Below are positions 47,177 to 56,685 of a DNA stretch of 61,146 bases, one piece after another. Made by a program: the position numbers and the translations under genes. Origin of the DNA: an uncultured Kordia sp. (GTDB taxonomy: Bacteria; Bacteroidota; Bacteroidia; Flavobacteriales; Flavobacteriaceae); assembly GCF_947489565.1 (NCBI RefSeq), contig NZ_CANLEA010000029.1, forward strand, positions 1-61,146, given 5' to 3'. Every line of letters starts with the position of its first letter. The first letter of the stretch is position 1. The notes under the pieces are model-generated. The model was not told the DNA's origin. It did no database searches and was given only the letters and a program-made list of their open reading frames with translations.

Positions 47177-48507
47177 CTGTTAAATTCTAATTGTTTTCCG
47201 TAGCGTTTCTCCGCAAATTTCCCTTCATGATACGCCAAACTACCATTTAAAAACGTATGTGTAATGGTGCTATCTAGCGTGACACCTTCAAATGGCGACC
47301 AACCACATTTATACAATACGTTGTCTCTAGAAACCGTGTAAGATTTCTCTAAATCAACTACTACCAAATCTGCATAATATCCTTCTTTGATAAATCCTCT
47401 GTCTTTCACTTGAAACAGACGCGCTGGATTGTGACACATTTTTTGTACAATTTTCTCCAACGAGATTTTCCCTTGTTTATGCGCCTGAATCATGGCGTTT
47501 AATGCGTGTTGCACTAACGGTCCGCCAGATGGAGCACTTGTGTATGGATTGTCTTTTTCTTCTAAGGTATGTGGTGCGTGATCGGTAGCAATCACATCAA
47601 TACGATCGTCCAATAAAGCTTCCCATAATTGATCTCTGTCATTCGCCGTTTTTACCGCAGGATTCCACTTGATATGCGTTCCTTTTTCTTTATAATTTTC
47701 ATCTGAAAACCATAAATGATGAATACATACTTCGGCAGTAATTTTCTTTTCTTCTAACGGAATGGAATTGTCGAATAAGTTCGTTTCCTTTCCTGTTGAT
47801 AAGTGAAATACATGCAAACGTGCTCCTGTTTTCTTAGCCAATTCAATGGCTCTTGAAGACGATAAATAACATGCTTCTTCACTTCTTATGATTGGGTGAT
47901 ATTCAATTGGAATATTGTCTCCGTATTTCTCTTTGTATTCAGCTAAATTCTTTCTAATAGTTCCTTCATCTTCACAATGCACAGAAATTACCATATCGGT
48001 GCTTGAAAATATTTTTTCTAAAACTGCTGCATCGTCTACCAACATATTTCCTGTAGAAGAACCTAAAAATAATTTTAGTCCCGCAACTTGTGTCGTATCA
48101 ACTTTTAAGATTTCGTCTAAATTGTCATTTGTACCACCAAACATAAACGAATAGTTAGCGAAAGATGTTTCTTTGGCAATGTCTAACTTTTCTTGAAGCT
48201 TTTCAATCGTAGTGGTTTGCGGTTTTGTGTTTGGCATTTCCACAAACGAAGTAATTCCTCCTGCAATGGCCGCTCTCGATTCCGTTCCAATATTGGCTTT
48301 GTGTGTTAATCCTGGTTCTCTAAAATGCACTTGATCGTCGATCACACCCGGAAAAATATGCTTTCCTGCAATATCAATCACTTCATCCGCTTCTTCGGAA
48401 AGATTCGTTCCAATTTTTGCAATTCGTTCTCCTTCAATTAAAATATCAGCCGTTTTTACTTCGACTTCACTTATTATTTGTGCGTTTTTTAGTAGTATTT
48501 TATGCAT
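47173..48507 (-). CDS. pyrC: Dihydroorotase (class I type)
   Basis: A 444-residue amidohydrolase. The N-terminal metal region reads DDQVHFREPGLTHKANIGTE, with Q-V-H instead of the usual H-x-H, a variant I recall as normal for Bacteroidota dihydroorotases. Other sites are FVEMPNTKP, VHCEDEGTI, LHVFHLST and IATDHAPHTLEEK. It closes carbamoyl-aspartate to dihydroorotate in pyrimidine synthesis. It overlaps the polyprenol-phosphate mannosyltransferase gene by 8 bp and DUF4296 by 4 bp, so all three are translated from one message. Confidence 0.9.
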   Translation of the reverse strand: MHKILLKNAQIISEVEVKTADILIEGERIAKIGTNLSEEADEVIDIAGKHIFPGVIDDQVHFREPGLTHKANIGTESRAAIAGGITSFVEMPNTKPQTTTIEKLQEKLDIAKETSFANYSFMFGGTNDNLDEILKVDTTQVAGLKLFLGSSTGNMLVDDAAVLEKIFSSTDMVISVHCEDEGTIRKNLAEYKEKYGDNIPIEYHPIIRSEEACYLSSSRAIELAKKTGARLHVFHLSTGKETNLFDNSIPLEEKKITAEVCIHHLWFSDENYKEKGTHIKWNPAVKTANDRDQLWEALLDDRIDVIATDHAPHTLEEKDNPYTSAPSGGPLVQHALNAMIQAHKQGKISLEKIVQKMCHNPARLFQVKDRGFIKEGYYADLVVVDLEKSYTVSRDNVLYKCGWSPFEGVTLDSTITHTFLNGSLAYHEGKFAEKRYGKQLEFNR

Positions 48508-49237
48508 TGCGTTTTGTTTTAGTAAACATACTTCTAACTTTCATTTTTATAATTCCGAAAACTGCTTCCGAAAATATAGAACTGTCCATTTTAGATTCAC
48601 CTTTGGTTCGGTCGGTAAAAATAACCGAAACTTCTTTGATATTGAAACCTAATTTCCACGCTTTGAATTTTAATTCAATTTGAAATGCATAGCCTACAAA
48701 ACGAATATTATCCAAACCAATTGTTTCAAGTACTTTTCTACGATAACAGATGAATCCTGCTGTAGTGTCATGAATGCGAATTCCTGTAATGAAGCGCACA
48801 TATTTTGATGCAAAATAGGACATCAACACACGATTCATTGGCCAATTGACAACATTTACACCTTTTACATAGCGCGAACCAATAGCCACATCAGCACCTT
48901 CGTTTTGACATGCTGCTAGCAAACGAACTAAATCTGCTGGATTGTGTGAAAAGTCAGCATCCATTTCAAAGACATATTCATATTCGCGTTCCAAAGCCCA
49001 TCGAAAACCGTGAATATAGGCAGTTCCTAAACCTGTTTTGGCTTCTCGTACTTCTAAGAATAATTGTGTTGGGTATTTTTCTTGAAGTTCTAGAACTTTT
49101 TTGTGAGTTCCATCAGGAGAATTGTCATCAACAATCAAAACATGGAAGGCTTTATCTTGAGCAAAAACTGCTTCAATAATAGCTTCTATATTATCAATTT
49201 CGTTATACGTTGGTATGACTACAATTGCGTCTGACAT
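48500..49237 (-). CDS. Polyprenol monophosphomannose synthase-like GT2
   Basis: A 245-residue family 2 glycosyltransferase of the dolichol-phosphate-mannose type. Motifs are VVIPTYNEIDNIEAII, DDNSPDGT, the metal-binding MDADFSHNP, IGSRYVKGVNVVNWP and FTDRTKGESKM. No C-terminal membrane helices, as in the single-domain bacterial Dpm1-type enzymes. It moves mannose or another sugar from a nucleotide to a polyprenyl phosphate at the inner membrane, a donor for surface glycan or protein glycosylation. First gene of the operon, with a ~180-bp leader from the promoter at 49419-49426. Confidence 0.9.
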   Translation of the reverse strand: MSDAIVVIPTYNEIDNIEAIIEAVFAQDKAFHVLIVDDNSPDGTHKKVLELQEKYPTQLFLEVREAKTGLGTAYIHGFRWALEREYEYVFEMDADFSHNPADLVRLLAACQNEGADVAIGSRYVKGVNVVNWPMNRVLMSYFASKYVRFITGIRIHDTTAGFICYRRKVLETIGLDNIRFVGYAFQIELKFKAWKLGFNIKEVSVIFTDRTKGESKMDSSIFSEAVFGIIKMKVRSMFTKTKRNA

Positions 49238-49418
49238 TTTCTAAAATTAGGGTAATACCAAATAAACTTTAAAATAACCGATAAATTTGTTTCTATTTCC
49301 TTTATATTTTCAATATAAAACAGAACCGTAACTAAGGCTGTGCTTATATTTTCTATTTCATCTAAAGAAACTATAATTCAAATTTTACATCAATCATTTT
49401 AAAGCTTATTTGGCATAA

Positions 49419-49426
49419 CAAAAGTA
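49419..49426 (-). promoter_or_regulatory. -7 element TACTTTTG before the dpm-dihydroorotase operon
   Basis: TACTTTTG on the minus strand, about 180 bp upstream of the first gene. The leader region is AT-rich with no clear hairpin. Confidence 0.45.
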
Positions 49427-49510
49427 CACAAATTATAAGTTCTTTGCCTGTCTATAGTATTTTGTCCTAAATTTTTATGTATTATTTAACATACTTACTA
49501 ATTTTACCGA

Positions 49511-50170
49511 ATGTTATCTACCGTTGAAAGAAGTATCATTTCTAAAGATTGGCTCACATTGTTGTTTGTAACCACATTGTGCTTGCTGGTAGTGACACGC
49601 TTTTTATTTCGAAAAAAGTTCGCTTTCTTTTTAGCTTTTCTGTTCTCTAACAAATATCAAAATCAGGTAGAATCTAAGCAAGAAAACCTCATTAACGGGT
49701 TTACTTCGTTGCTTTTTTGTGTACAAGTTATTTCGTTTTCTATCTTCGGATATATTGCGGTTACCTTCTTTCGTCCGTATCTTATTGATGCGCCTTATTT
49801 ATTTATCAAAATCATCTCATTTATGGTGTTTTTCATCATGATTAGATACATTTTTGAAAAAATCATGGCTGTTATTTTAGATATTGAAGGATATATTAAT
49901 GCCTATAATTTTCACAAAATTAACGCTCGAAACCTATTTGGCTTGTTCTTAATTCCTATCAACTTAGTGCTTGTTTACTACGATTATAAGAATAAGATTA
50001 TATTTTTCTCAGTAATTTTTATATTTTTTTCCTATAACCTCATTGTATTATTTCTTCTACTAAAGAATTATCAAAAATTGATTATCAGCAAGTTGTTTTA
50101 TTTTATTTTGTATCTTTGCGCACTTGAAATTGCCCCTTATTTAGTTATCTATAAATTATTAATTGAATAA
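49511..50170 (+). CDS. DUF4271 family membrane protein
   Basis: A 219-residue integral membrane protein with about six to seven helices and few charged loops. Features include TLLFVTTLCLLVVTRFLF, NGFTSLLFCVQVISFSIFG and RNLFGLFLIPINLVLVYYDY. This fits DUF4271, a Bacteroidota-only family of unknown function nearly always found next to hemD, as here (21-bp gap). A TATCTTTG at 50111-50118, near the end of this gene, could give hemD a second promoter. Confidence 0.85.
   Translation: MLSTVERSIISKDWLTLLFVTTLCLLVVTRFLFRKKFAFFLAFLFSNKYQNQVESKQENLINGFTSLLFCVQVISFSIFGYIAVTFFRPYLIDAPYLFIKIISFMVFFIMIRYIFEKIMAVILDIEGYINAYNFHKINARNLFGLFLIPINLVLVYYDYKNKIIFFSVIFIFFSYNLIVLFLLLKNYQKLIISKLFYFILYLCALEIAPYLVIYKLLIE
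50111..50118 (+). promoter_or_regulatory. Possible internal promoter for hemD
   Basis: TATCTTTG inside the 3' end of the DUF4271 gene, with TTG at 50093-50095 (15-base spacer, a little short). It may be a chance match within coding sequence. Confidence 0.35.
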
Positions 50171-50191
50171 CGCGACATAAAACACAGGTTT

Positions 50192-50938
50192 ATGAAAGTA
50201 AAAACCATTTTAGTTTCTCAACCGGAACCAAAAATTGAGAACTCACCATACTCGAGGCTTATTGATAAGCAAAAGGTGAAAATTGATTTTAGACCGTTCA
50301 TACACGTTGAAGGTGTTAGTGCAAGAGATGTACGTCACCAAAAGATAGATTTGACAAAGTTCACAGCTATCATTTTAACCAGTAGAAATGCTGTTGATCA
50401 CTTTTTTAGAGTAGCAGAAGAAATGCGCTTCAAAGTACCTGACACTATGAAATATTTTTGTCAGTCAGAAGCCGTAGCTTACTATTTACAGAAGTATGTG
50501 GTATACAGAAAGCGTAAAATTTATGTAGGTAAACGTACGTTCCAAGAGTTGTCTCCGCTAATTAAAAAGTACAAGGATGAATCATTTTTGTTACCATCTT
50601 CAGATGCTTTGAAACGCGCAGTACCAGAAACTTTAAATTCATTAAACATTACTTGGGAGCGTGGAATTTTTTATAAAACTGTAGTAAGCGACTTATCTGA
50701 CTTACGTGATGTGTATTATGACATTTTAGTGTTCTTTAGTCCATCAGGAATTAAGTCTTTATTGGCAAATTTCCCAGATTTTGAACAAAATGACACACGT
50801 ATTGCTGTATTTGGTAATTCAACTATCAAAGCAACTACAGAAGCAGGTTTGCGAGTAGATATTAAAGCGCCAACACCAGAAACGCCATCAATGACTATGG
50901 CATTAGCAAAATACATTGACGAAGTGAATAAGAAATAA
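50192..50938 (+). CDS. hemD: Uroporphyrinogen-III synthase family protein
   Basis: A 248-residue protein with the two-domain HemD fold: TILVSQPEPKIENSPYSRLI at the start, FTAIILTSRNAVDHFFRVAE in domain one, and ILVFFSPSGIKSLLANFP followed by IAVFGNSTIKATTEAGL in domain two. It closes hydroxymethylbilane to uroporphyrinogen III in haem synthesis. Sequence conservation in this family is low, so the call rests on these motifs and the DUF4271 neighbour. A strong terminator follows at 50960-50996. Confidence 0.87.
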   Translation: MKVKTILVSQPEPKIENSPYSRLIDKQKVKIDFRPFIHVEGVSARDVRHQKIDLTKFTAIILTSRNAVDHFFRVAEEMRFKVPDTMKYFCQSEAVAYYLQKYVVYRKRKIYVGKRTFQELSPLIKKYKDESFLLPSSDALKRAVPETLNSLNITWERGIFYKTVVSDLSDLRDVYYDILVFFSPSGIKSLLANFPDFEQNDTRIAVFGNSTIKATTEAGLRVDIKAPTPETPSMTMALAKYIDEVNKK

Positions 50939-50959
50939 TTACTTTATATTATAACAATT

Positions 50960-50996
50960 AAAAAAGCGTATATCCATTACAGATATACGCTTTTTT
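50960..50996 (+). terminator. Intrinsic terminator after hemD
   Basis: AAAAAGCGTATATC pairs with GATATACGCTTTTT around an 8-base loop. A second hairpin, AGAATCTC / GAGATTCT, follows at 51029-51053. Confidence 0.9.
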
Positions 50997-51064
50997 GTTT
51001 TTGGGTTGGTTATAGTATTGTAAACTGAGAATCTCCTCAAGAGAAGAGATTCTTAATTTTTTCT

Positions 51065-52681
51065 TTAGAATCCATATCGTTGTGGTCCACCTCTTCTTAT
51101 TTCTTCACTAGCATACGATTCAAACTTTTTAAAGTTTTCTCTAAATGCATTTGAGAGTTTAAATGCTGTTTCATAATACTTTTGATCATCATTCCAGGTT
51201 GTTCTCGGGCTCAATATAGAATCTGGCACACCAGGACATCTTCTTGGTTGTGCTACTCCAAAAACAGAATGTATATGATAATCTTCATACGTATAGTTTC
51301 CTAAAGCGCCATCTAAAACAGCGGCAATCATTGCTCTGGTATATTTTAAAGCCATTCTTTTTCCTACACCATATTGACCACCAGACCATCCTGTATTCAC
51401 AAGCCATACATTTACACCTGCTTCTTTCATTTTTTCACTTAACATTTCAGCATACGCTGTTGGGTGCAATGGCATAAATGGCGCTCCAAAACATGCAGAA
51501 AAACTTGGTACAGGCTCCGTAACTCCAGCTTCAGTTCCAGCAACTTTAGCCGTATATCCAGAAATAAAGTGATATGCTGCCTGACTAGGTGTAAGCTTTG
51601 AGATAGGAGGCAATACTCCAAAAGCATCTGCCGTTAAGAAAAATATATTTTTAGGATTTTTCCCAATAGATGGTACTTTTATATTGTTTATGTGGTGAAT
51701 AGGATAACTCACACGTGTATTTTGCGTGATGGAAGTATCATTAAAATCTACATTTCCGTTGTCATCAATAATAACGTTTTCAAGAATTGCTCCTTTTTTG
51801 ATTGCGCGATAAATATCTGGTTCTTTTTCTGCGCTTAAATCGATCACTTTCGCATAACAACCGCCTTCAAAATTGAAGACTGTGTTTTCGTTTGTCCAAC
51901 CGTGTTCATCATCACCAATTAACTGACGTTCAGGATCTGCTGATAAAGTTGTTTTTCCTGTTCCTGACAATCCGAAGAAAATAGCAGTATCACCATCTTT
52001 CCCAACATTGGCACTACAGTGCATTGGCAAAGTGTTTTTAAATACTGGAAGAATAAAGTTTAATGCAGAAAAAATTCCTTTTTTGATTTCTCCTGTATAT
52101 CCTGTCCCACCAATAAGTGCAATTTTCTTTTCAAAGTTTAAGATTGCAAAATTGTGTTGGCGCGTTCCGTCGACTTCAGGATTAGCCATAAAGCCTGGCG
52201 CATTTACAATAAGCCATTCTTCTTCAAATCCGTTTAATTCTTCTTCTGTTGGACGCAAAAACATATTGTGTGCAAACATATTGCTCCAAGGATACTCATT
52301 TACGACACGAATATTTAGCTTGTAATTTTCATCTGCACAAGCATATGCATCACGTACGTATACTTCCTTTTCAGATAAATATGCAACCACTTTATCGTAC
52401 AATTTATCAAAAGCAGCTGGCTCAAAAGGAATATTGATGTCTCCCCACCAAACTTTATCTTCTGTGATGCTGTCTTTCACTATAAATCTGTCTTTAGGGG
52501 ATCTTCCTGTAAACTCTCCTGTATTTACTGAGATAGCTCCAAAAGAAGTTTCAGTACCTTGTCCTTTAAGGATTGTTTCATCATGCAATTGGTCTGAGGA
52601 AAGTTGGTAGTGTGCTTTCGCATCCTTGATTCCGTATTGATTTAACGAAATCGTTTTCGTTGAGGAGGTGTTATTCGTCAT
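51065..52681 (-). CDS. pckA: Phosphoenolpyruvate carboxykinase (ATP)
   Basis: A 538-residue enzyme of the ATP-dependent family. It shows FTGRSPKDRFIV (substrate loop), MHCSANVG, the P-loop GLSGTGKTTLSADP near residues 237-250, DDEHGWT (metal site) and NTRVSYPIHHINN. It turns oxaloacetate to phosphoenolpyruvate for gluconeogenesis in the cytoplasm. Stands alone, convergent with hemD. TACTTTTG at 52717-52724 (minus) is its -7 element. Confidence 0.97.
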   Translation of the reverse strand: MTNNTSSTKTISLNQYGIKDAKAHYQLSSDQLHDETILKGQGTETSFGAISVNTGEFTGRSPKDRFIVKDSITEDKVWWGDINIPFEPAAFDKLYDKVVAYLSEKEVYVRDAYACADENYKLNIRVVNEYPWSNMFAHNMFLRPTEEELNGFEEEWLIVNAPGFMANPEVDGTRQHNFAILNFEKKIALIGGTGYTGEIKKGIFSALNFILPVFKNTLPMHCSANVGKDGDTAIFFGLSGTGKTTLSADPERQLIGDDEHGWTNENTVFNFEGGCYAKVIDLSAEKEPDIYRAIKKGAILENVIIDDNGNVDFNDTSITQNTRVSYPIHHINNIKVPSIGKNPKNIFFLTADAFGVLPPISKLTPSQAAYHFISGYTAKVAGTEAGVTEPVPSFSACFGAPFMPLHPTAYAEMLSEKMKEAGVNVWLVNTGWSGGQYGVGKRMALKYTRAMIAAVLDGALGNYTYEDYHIHSVFGVAQPRRCPGVPDSILSPRTTWNDDQKYYETAFKLSNAFRENFKKFESYASEEIRRGGPQRYGF

Positions 52682-52716
52682 AACTTATAACTCTTGTTGT
52701 GTTTTTTTGTAAAGGG

Positions 52717-52724
52717 CAAAAGTA
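52717..52724 (-). promoter_or_regulatory. -7 element TACTTTTG before pckA
   Basis: TACTTTTG on the minus strand, 35 bp upstream of the pckA start. Confidence 0.55.
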
Positions 52725-52750
52725 TAAATATTTTTATAGATTATCCTTTT

Positions 52751-53149
52751 TTAACTGATTTTCTCTGTTTTAAGTTTGAAAAAATTAATGATAAGAACAA
52801 TCCAGCCTGCAATTAACAAAGCTCCACCAATTGGTGTAATGAATCCAACCGATGAAATATCCACGGAAGTCACGTCTTTAGTAGCCAAAAGATAAATAGA
52901 ACCTGAAAAAAGTATAATTCCCCACAATACAAACACATAGATCAAACGTTGCATTTTAGGTGAGATAAATGTAGAGATTCCAACAAATAATAATAAAAAA
53001 GCATGATACATTTGGTATCGCACACCTGTTTCAAAAGAATGAATTTGATCGGCATTGAGCACTTTTTTGAGTCCATGTGCCGCAAAAGCACCTAAAATAA
53101 CAGCCAAACATCCAAGAACTGCTCCCGTAATTAATATTTTTTTTCTCAT
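52751..53149 (-). CDS. DUF423 family membrane protein
   Basis: A 132-residue protein with four membrane helices. The N-terminal ITGAVLGCLAVILGAFAAHG, then LKKVLNADQIHSFETGVRYQ and HAFLLLFVGI, is the DUF423 (YwdK-like) signature. It ends IGGALLIAGWIVLIINFFKL. Function unknown. Divergent from the saccharopine dehydrogenase gene. Confidence 0.88.
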   Translation of the reverse strand: MRKKILITGAVLGCLAVILGAFAAHGLKKVLNADQIHSFETGVRYQMYHAFLLLFVGISTFISPKMQRLIYVFVLWGIILFSGSIYLLATKDVTSVDISSVGFITPIGGALLIAGWIVLIINFFKLKTEKIS

Positions 53150-53198
53150 AAAATCGCGAAGTTATTTTTATAAATGTAACATTTTGCTACATTCGTGT

Positions 53199-53206
53199 TA
53201 TATTTG
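53199..53206 (+). promoter_or_regulatory. -7 element TATATTTG before the saccharopine dehydrogenase
   Basis: TATATTTG, 33 bp before the ATG at 53240. A longer frame from 53195 would include this element and is rejected. Confidence 0.55.
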
Positions 53207-53239
53207 TCATTTTACAAAATTACGCAACAAAACCCAACT

Positions 53240-54604
53240 ATGCGAAACATTTTAATTATTGGTGCAGGAAAATCTGCTTCGTACCTTATTAAATATTTTT
53301 TAGATAAAAGTCATACTGAAAATTTACATATTACTGTTGGAGACATCAACATTAAAAATGCTCAAAAATTGGTTGGAGACCATGAGAATGCCTCTGCCAT
53401 TTTGTTAGACGTTTTTAATGCCGAAAGTCGCAAAGCTGCCATTCAAGAAGCTGCTATTGTGATTTCGATGCTTCCTGCGCGTTTTCATATTGAAGTAGCA
53501 AAAGACTGTGTTCACTATGGAAAAAACATGGTGACAGCTTCCTATATCAGTAAAGAAATGCAAGCACTTGATGAAGCCGTGAAAGAAAAAGGCTTAGTGT
53601 TTATGAATGAAATTGGTGTTGATCCAGGAATTGATCACATGAGTGCCATGGAAGTCATTGATCGTATTCGCGATAATGGCGGAAAAATGATTTTGTTTGA
53701 ATCTTTTACAGGCGGATTGGTTGCTCCTGAAAGTGACACAAACCTGTGGAACTATAAGTTTACATGGAATCCAAGAAATGTAGTATTGGCCGGACAAGGC
53801 GGAACTGCAAAGTTTATTCAAGAAGGAACTTATAAGTATATACCTTATAATAGACTCTTCCGCAGAACGGAATTTTTAAGCGTAGAAGGTTATGGAAAGT
53901 TTGAAGCCTATGCCAATCGCGATTCTTTAAAGTATAGAAGCGTGTACGGTTTGGACGATATTTTGACCTTGTATCGTGGAACTATCAGAAGAGTTGGATT
54001 TTCTAGAGCATGGCAAATGTTTATCATTTTAGGAATGACGGACGATAGTTATACCATTGAAAATTCTGCCGAAATGAGCTATCGCGATTTTGTAAATTCA
54101 TTTTTACCTTACAGTCCAACAGATTCTGTAGAGTTGAAAATGCGCCACAATTTAAAGATCGATCAAGATGATACACTTTGGGAAAAATTGTTGGAATTAG
54201 ATATTTTTAATCCGCATAAAAAAGTAGGTTTAGACAATGCCACGCCTGCACAAATTCTTCAAAAGATATTGATGGACAGTTGGACATTGGCTCCAGAAGA
54301 CAAAGACATGATTGTAATGTATCATAAGTTTGGATATGAGTTAGGTGGCGAAAAACATCAAATTGACTCTAAAATGGTGATTTTAGGAGAAGATCAAACC
54401 TATACAGCCATGGCAAAAACCGTTGGATTGCCTGTTGCTATTGCTGCTTTGAAAATTTTAAACGAAGAAATCACGACACCTGGTGTACAATTGCCAATTA
54501 CCAAAGAAGTATACGGACCAATTTTAAAGGAATTGGAAGATTACGGTGTGCGATTTAAGGAAGAAGAAGTACCTTATTTTGGGTATGACCATCATGTAGT
54601 TTAG
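53240..54604 (+). CDS. Saccharopine dehydrogenase family protein
   Basis: A 454-residue oxidoreductase. The Rossmann motif ILIIGAGKSASYLIKYF opens the protein, DINIKNAQKLVGDHENA is the adenine-ribose binding part, and MNEIGVDPGIDHMSAMEVID with GGLVAPESDTNLWNYKFTWNP is typical of saccharopine reductase (Lys9-like) proteins. It would interconvert saccharopine and aminoadipate-semialdehyde plus glutamate in lysine metabolism. An Lrp-type regulator follows on the same strand ~310 bp away. I start at ATG 53240 because the Rossmann strand begins four residues later and a promoter lies just upstream. Confidence 0.88.
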   Translation: MRNILIIGAGKSASYLIKYFLDKSHTENLHITVGDINIKNAQKLVGDHENASAILLDVFNAESRKAAIQEAAIVISMLPARFHIEVAKDCVHYGKNMVTASYISKEMQALDEAVKEKGLVFMNEIGVDPGIDHMSAMEVIDRIRDNGGKMILFESFTGGLVAPESDTNLWNYKFTWNPRNVVLAGQGGTAKFIQEGTYKYIPYNRLFRRTEFLSVEGYGKFEAYANRDSLKYRSVYGLDDILTLYRGTIRRVGFSRAWQMFIILGMTDDSYTIENSAEMSYRDFVNSFLPYSPTDSVELKMRHNLKIDQDDTLWEKLLELDIFNPHKKVGLDNATPAQILQKILMDSWTLAPEDKDMIVMYHKFGYELGGEKHQIDSKMVILGEDQTYTAMAKTVGLPVAIAALKILNEEITTPGVQLPITKEVYGPILKELEDYGVRFKEEEVPYFGYDHHVV

Positions 54605-54914
54605 TTGTTGAATCTTGGTTACCAGCTGCTAATTGTTAGTTGCTGGTCAAGTATTTACTGACTGTTTTTTTTTCAAAGCTTAAGTTTTGTTGGTTCACTT
54701 TTGTGGATTTTTGCTGCTATCGAAACACATTCGTTAGATGAAGCGAGATTTGATTGAGAGCTACTTATGTTGACGAACATGATATTTTTATAAAACTTCA
54801 ATTGTAAAGCAAATTTGTTTGAAAAATATCAATTTTTCTTGAAAGATCATTTTCTAGTTTAGATTTAAAACAAAAACCTGTATTTTAGACTTTCATTTGA
54901 TAAATAGCTCATAT
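54605..54914. other. Spacer between the dehydrogenase and Lrp genes
   Basis: No gene seen. An imperfect hairpin, ACCAGC-TGCTAATTG-TTAGTT-GCTGGT (54621-54647), lies just past the dehydrogenase stop. A T9 run about 20 bases further on could make it a weak terminator. The rest is AT-rich. Confidence 0.5.
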
Positions 54915-55385
54915 ATGAAAGTGATTAATGAACAAATAGAAATTGACGGAATTGACAAAAAGATTCTTCGTGCTTTAATGAAAGATGCACGAACACCTAT
55001 TTTGAGCATTGCGCGAAGCATCGGTATTTCTGGCGCAGCTGTACATCAACGGCTTCGAAAACTGGAAGATGCAAAATTAATTGTGGGTTCTAAATTTGTC
55101 ATTAATCCAAAAGTATTAGGCTACAAAACCATGGCGTTTATTGGCGTGTATTTAGACAAAGCCATGCGAAATCCGGACGCAGTAAAAGCTTTAGATCAAA
55201 TTCCTGAAGTAATGGAAAGTCACTACACCACTGGCGACTGGTCGTTATTAATCAAGATTTTATGCAAAGATAACGAACACTTGATGCACATTTTGAATCA
55301 TAAAATTCAAGCCATTAAAGGTGTTTCACGAACAGAAACTTTTATTTCTTTAAATCAACAAATTGATCGACAGATTAAAGTGTAA
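54915..55385 (+). CDS. Lrp/AsnC family transcription regulator
   Basis: A 156-residue regulator from ATG 54915. The N-terminal helix-turn-helix spans IDGIDKKILRALMKDARTPI, SIARSIGISGAAVHQRLRKL. The C-terminal RAM ligand domain has MAFIGVYLDKA and PEVMESHYTTGDWSLLIKI. Such proteins sense amino acids and form octamers. Its position after the saccharopine dehydrogenase suggests control of lysine metabolism, but that is inference. A TTG at 54897 would add six residues and is less likely. Confidence 0.92.
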   Translation: MKVINEQIEIDGIDKKILRALMKDARTPILSIARSIGISGAAVHQRLRKLEDAKLIVGSKFVINPKVLGYKTMAFIGVYLDKAMRNPDAVKALDQIPEVMESHYTTGDWSLLIKILCKDNEHLMHILNHKIQAIKGVSRTETFISLNQQIDRQIKV

Positions 55386-55394
55386 TCATAGCGT

Positions 55395-55790
55395 TCACTT
55401 TAATTTTACAGAAACTAAAAATGTGTGTGAAAACTTTTCACCATTATCCAGCAACTCAGCTATGTGAATTTTCATTTTTCCATCAACAAGCATTTTTTCA
55501 ATGGGCGTTATTGTAAAACGAAATTCGTCTTTATCTATTTGATTCGATCTTATTCCTGCTCCAACAATCGAAAGTTTCTTATTGTTGATATTTTCTGTAT
55601 CAAAACGTGCTTTGGTTGGTTTTCCAACAACTAAAGAAGTAGCATCATTTTCTAACACCATTGTTATTTTCTTACCTTGTTTTTCAAAACTTAAATCTGA
55701 CTGAAGCTTATTCCCACAACTCACCATCATCAAGGCAATAATTCCCAAAACAATGTGATCTAAGGCCTTACTTTTCATTTTAAAGTACAT
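55395..55790 (-). CDS. Small putative lipoprotein of unknown function
   Basis: A 131-residue protein. A hydrophobic signal (HIVLGIIALMMVSC) ends at Cys25 counting from 55790; ATG 55778 (Met5) would give a shorter, more usual lipoprotein signal. The residues after Cys (GNKLQSD) lack the acidic surface-export stretch, so it probably faces the periplasm. The mature part is a small beta-rich domain (KKITMVLENDATSLVVGKPT, then EFRFTITPIEKMLVDGKM). No family recognised. It starts 6 bp after the zinc metallopeptidase gene and is probably co-transcribed. Confidence 0.65.
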   Translation of the reverse strand: MYFKMKSKALDHIVLGIIALMMVSCGNKLQSDLSFEKQGKKITMVLENDATSLVVGKPTKARFDTENINNKKLSIVGAGIRSNQIDKDEFRFTITPIEKMLVDGKMKIHIAELLDNGEKFSHTFLVSVKLK

Positions 55791-55796
55791 TTGAAA

Positions 55797-56504
55797 CTAT
55801 CTTCTGTTTAGATATTTCGCAAAGTATAGCAAAGTTGCCAACGAACCTAAAGCTGCAACAACATAGGTTCTTGCTGCCCATTTGAGCGCATCTTGCGAAC
55901 CTGCATATTCTTCCTGCGTTACCATATTTTTATCTTTTAGCCAACGCAATGCTCTGTTACTTGCATCATATTCTACAGGCAATGTTACAAAACTAAACGC
56001 TGTTCCTGCGGCAAACATGATCAATCCAACAATTAGAATATTTCTTCCTATGGGTGAATCTCCGGCTGCTTGCTGACTTGCCATCATGGCAATTCCTCCA
56101 TAAATAACCCATTGCGAAAACTTAGACGCTATACTTACCAAAGGCACCATTTTAGAGCGCATTTGCAGCCATTTGTAGGCTTTAGCATGTTGAATAGCAT
56201 GACCTACTTCGTGTGCTGCTACTGCCGCTGCCGCTGCGTTTCGTTGGTGATATACTCCTTCACTAAGACTTACGGTTTTAGTTGTTGGATTGTAATGATC
56301 GGTCAACATTCCGCGTCCTGCAACCACTTTTACATCTCTAATTCCGTGATCGGCTAACATTTTTTCTGCAATTTCGACACCGCTCATTCCATTGCGTAAA
56401 TGTAGTTTTGAATAGTGCGCAAATTTGCTTTTGAGTTTATTACTCACAAACATACTTGCCAACATTATTGCTCCTGCCAGAAGCATATATCCACTTGAAA
56501 ACAT
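55797..56504 (-). CDS. YugP-like zinc metallopeptidase, membrane-bound
   Basis: A 235-residue membrane protease. The metal site HEVGHAIQH is followed by AKAYKWLQMRSKMVPLVSI, the typical arrangement of the YugP family (PF04298). Membrane helices lie at the N-terminus (~4-22), around ~125-170, and near the C-terminus. GMSGVEIAEKMLADHGIRDV and LTDHYNPTTKTVSLSEGVYH are the expected flanking motifs. The substrate is unknown. The following lipoprotein gene lies 6 bp downstream. Confidence 0.9.
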   Translation of the reverse strand: MFSSGYMLLAGAIMLASMFVSNKLKSKFAHYSKLHLRNGMSGVEIAEKMLADHGIRDVKVVAGRGMLTDHYNPTTKTVSLSEGVYHQRNAAAAAVAAHEVGHAIQHAKAYKWLQMRSKMVPLVSIASKFSQWVIYGGIAMMASQQAAGDSPIGRNILIVGLIMFAAGTAFSFVTLPVEYDASNRALRWLKDKNMVTQEEYAGSQDALKWAARTYVVAALGSLATLLYFAKYLNRR

Positions 56505-56619
56505 ATTTTTTAATTTAAATTATTTAACTCAAACACCATTGCTATGTGTTCTTGTTCTGAAAGTAATTATTCTATTTTAGAACTATACATTTCAATGCTC
56601 ATTTATTAAACTTTACGAT

Positions 56620-56655
56620 TAAAAATACAAAAACCTCGCCAAATAGCGAGGTTTC
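56620..56655 (-). terminator. Terminator of the 194-aa secreted protein gene
   Basis: AAACCTCGC pairs with GCGAGGTTT (plus 56631-56639 and 56646-56654). On the minus strand TTTTTGTATTTTT follows. A T-rich run on the plus side means it may work both ways. Confidence 0.85.
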
Positions 56656-56685
56656 TTTTTGTATGAATTTATGTCAATTTCTTAT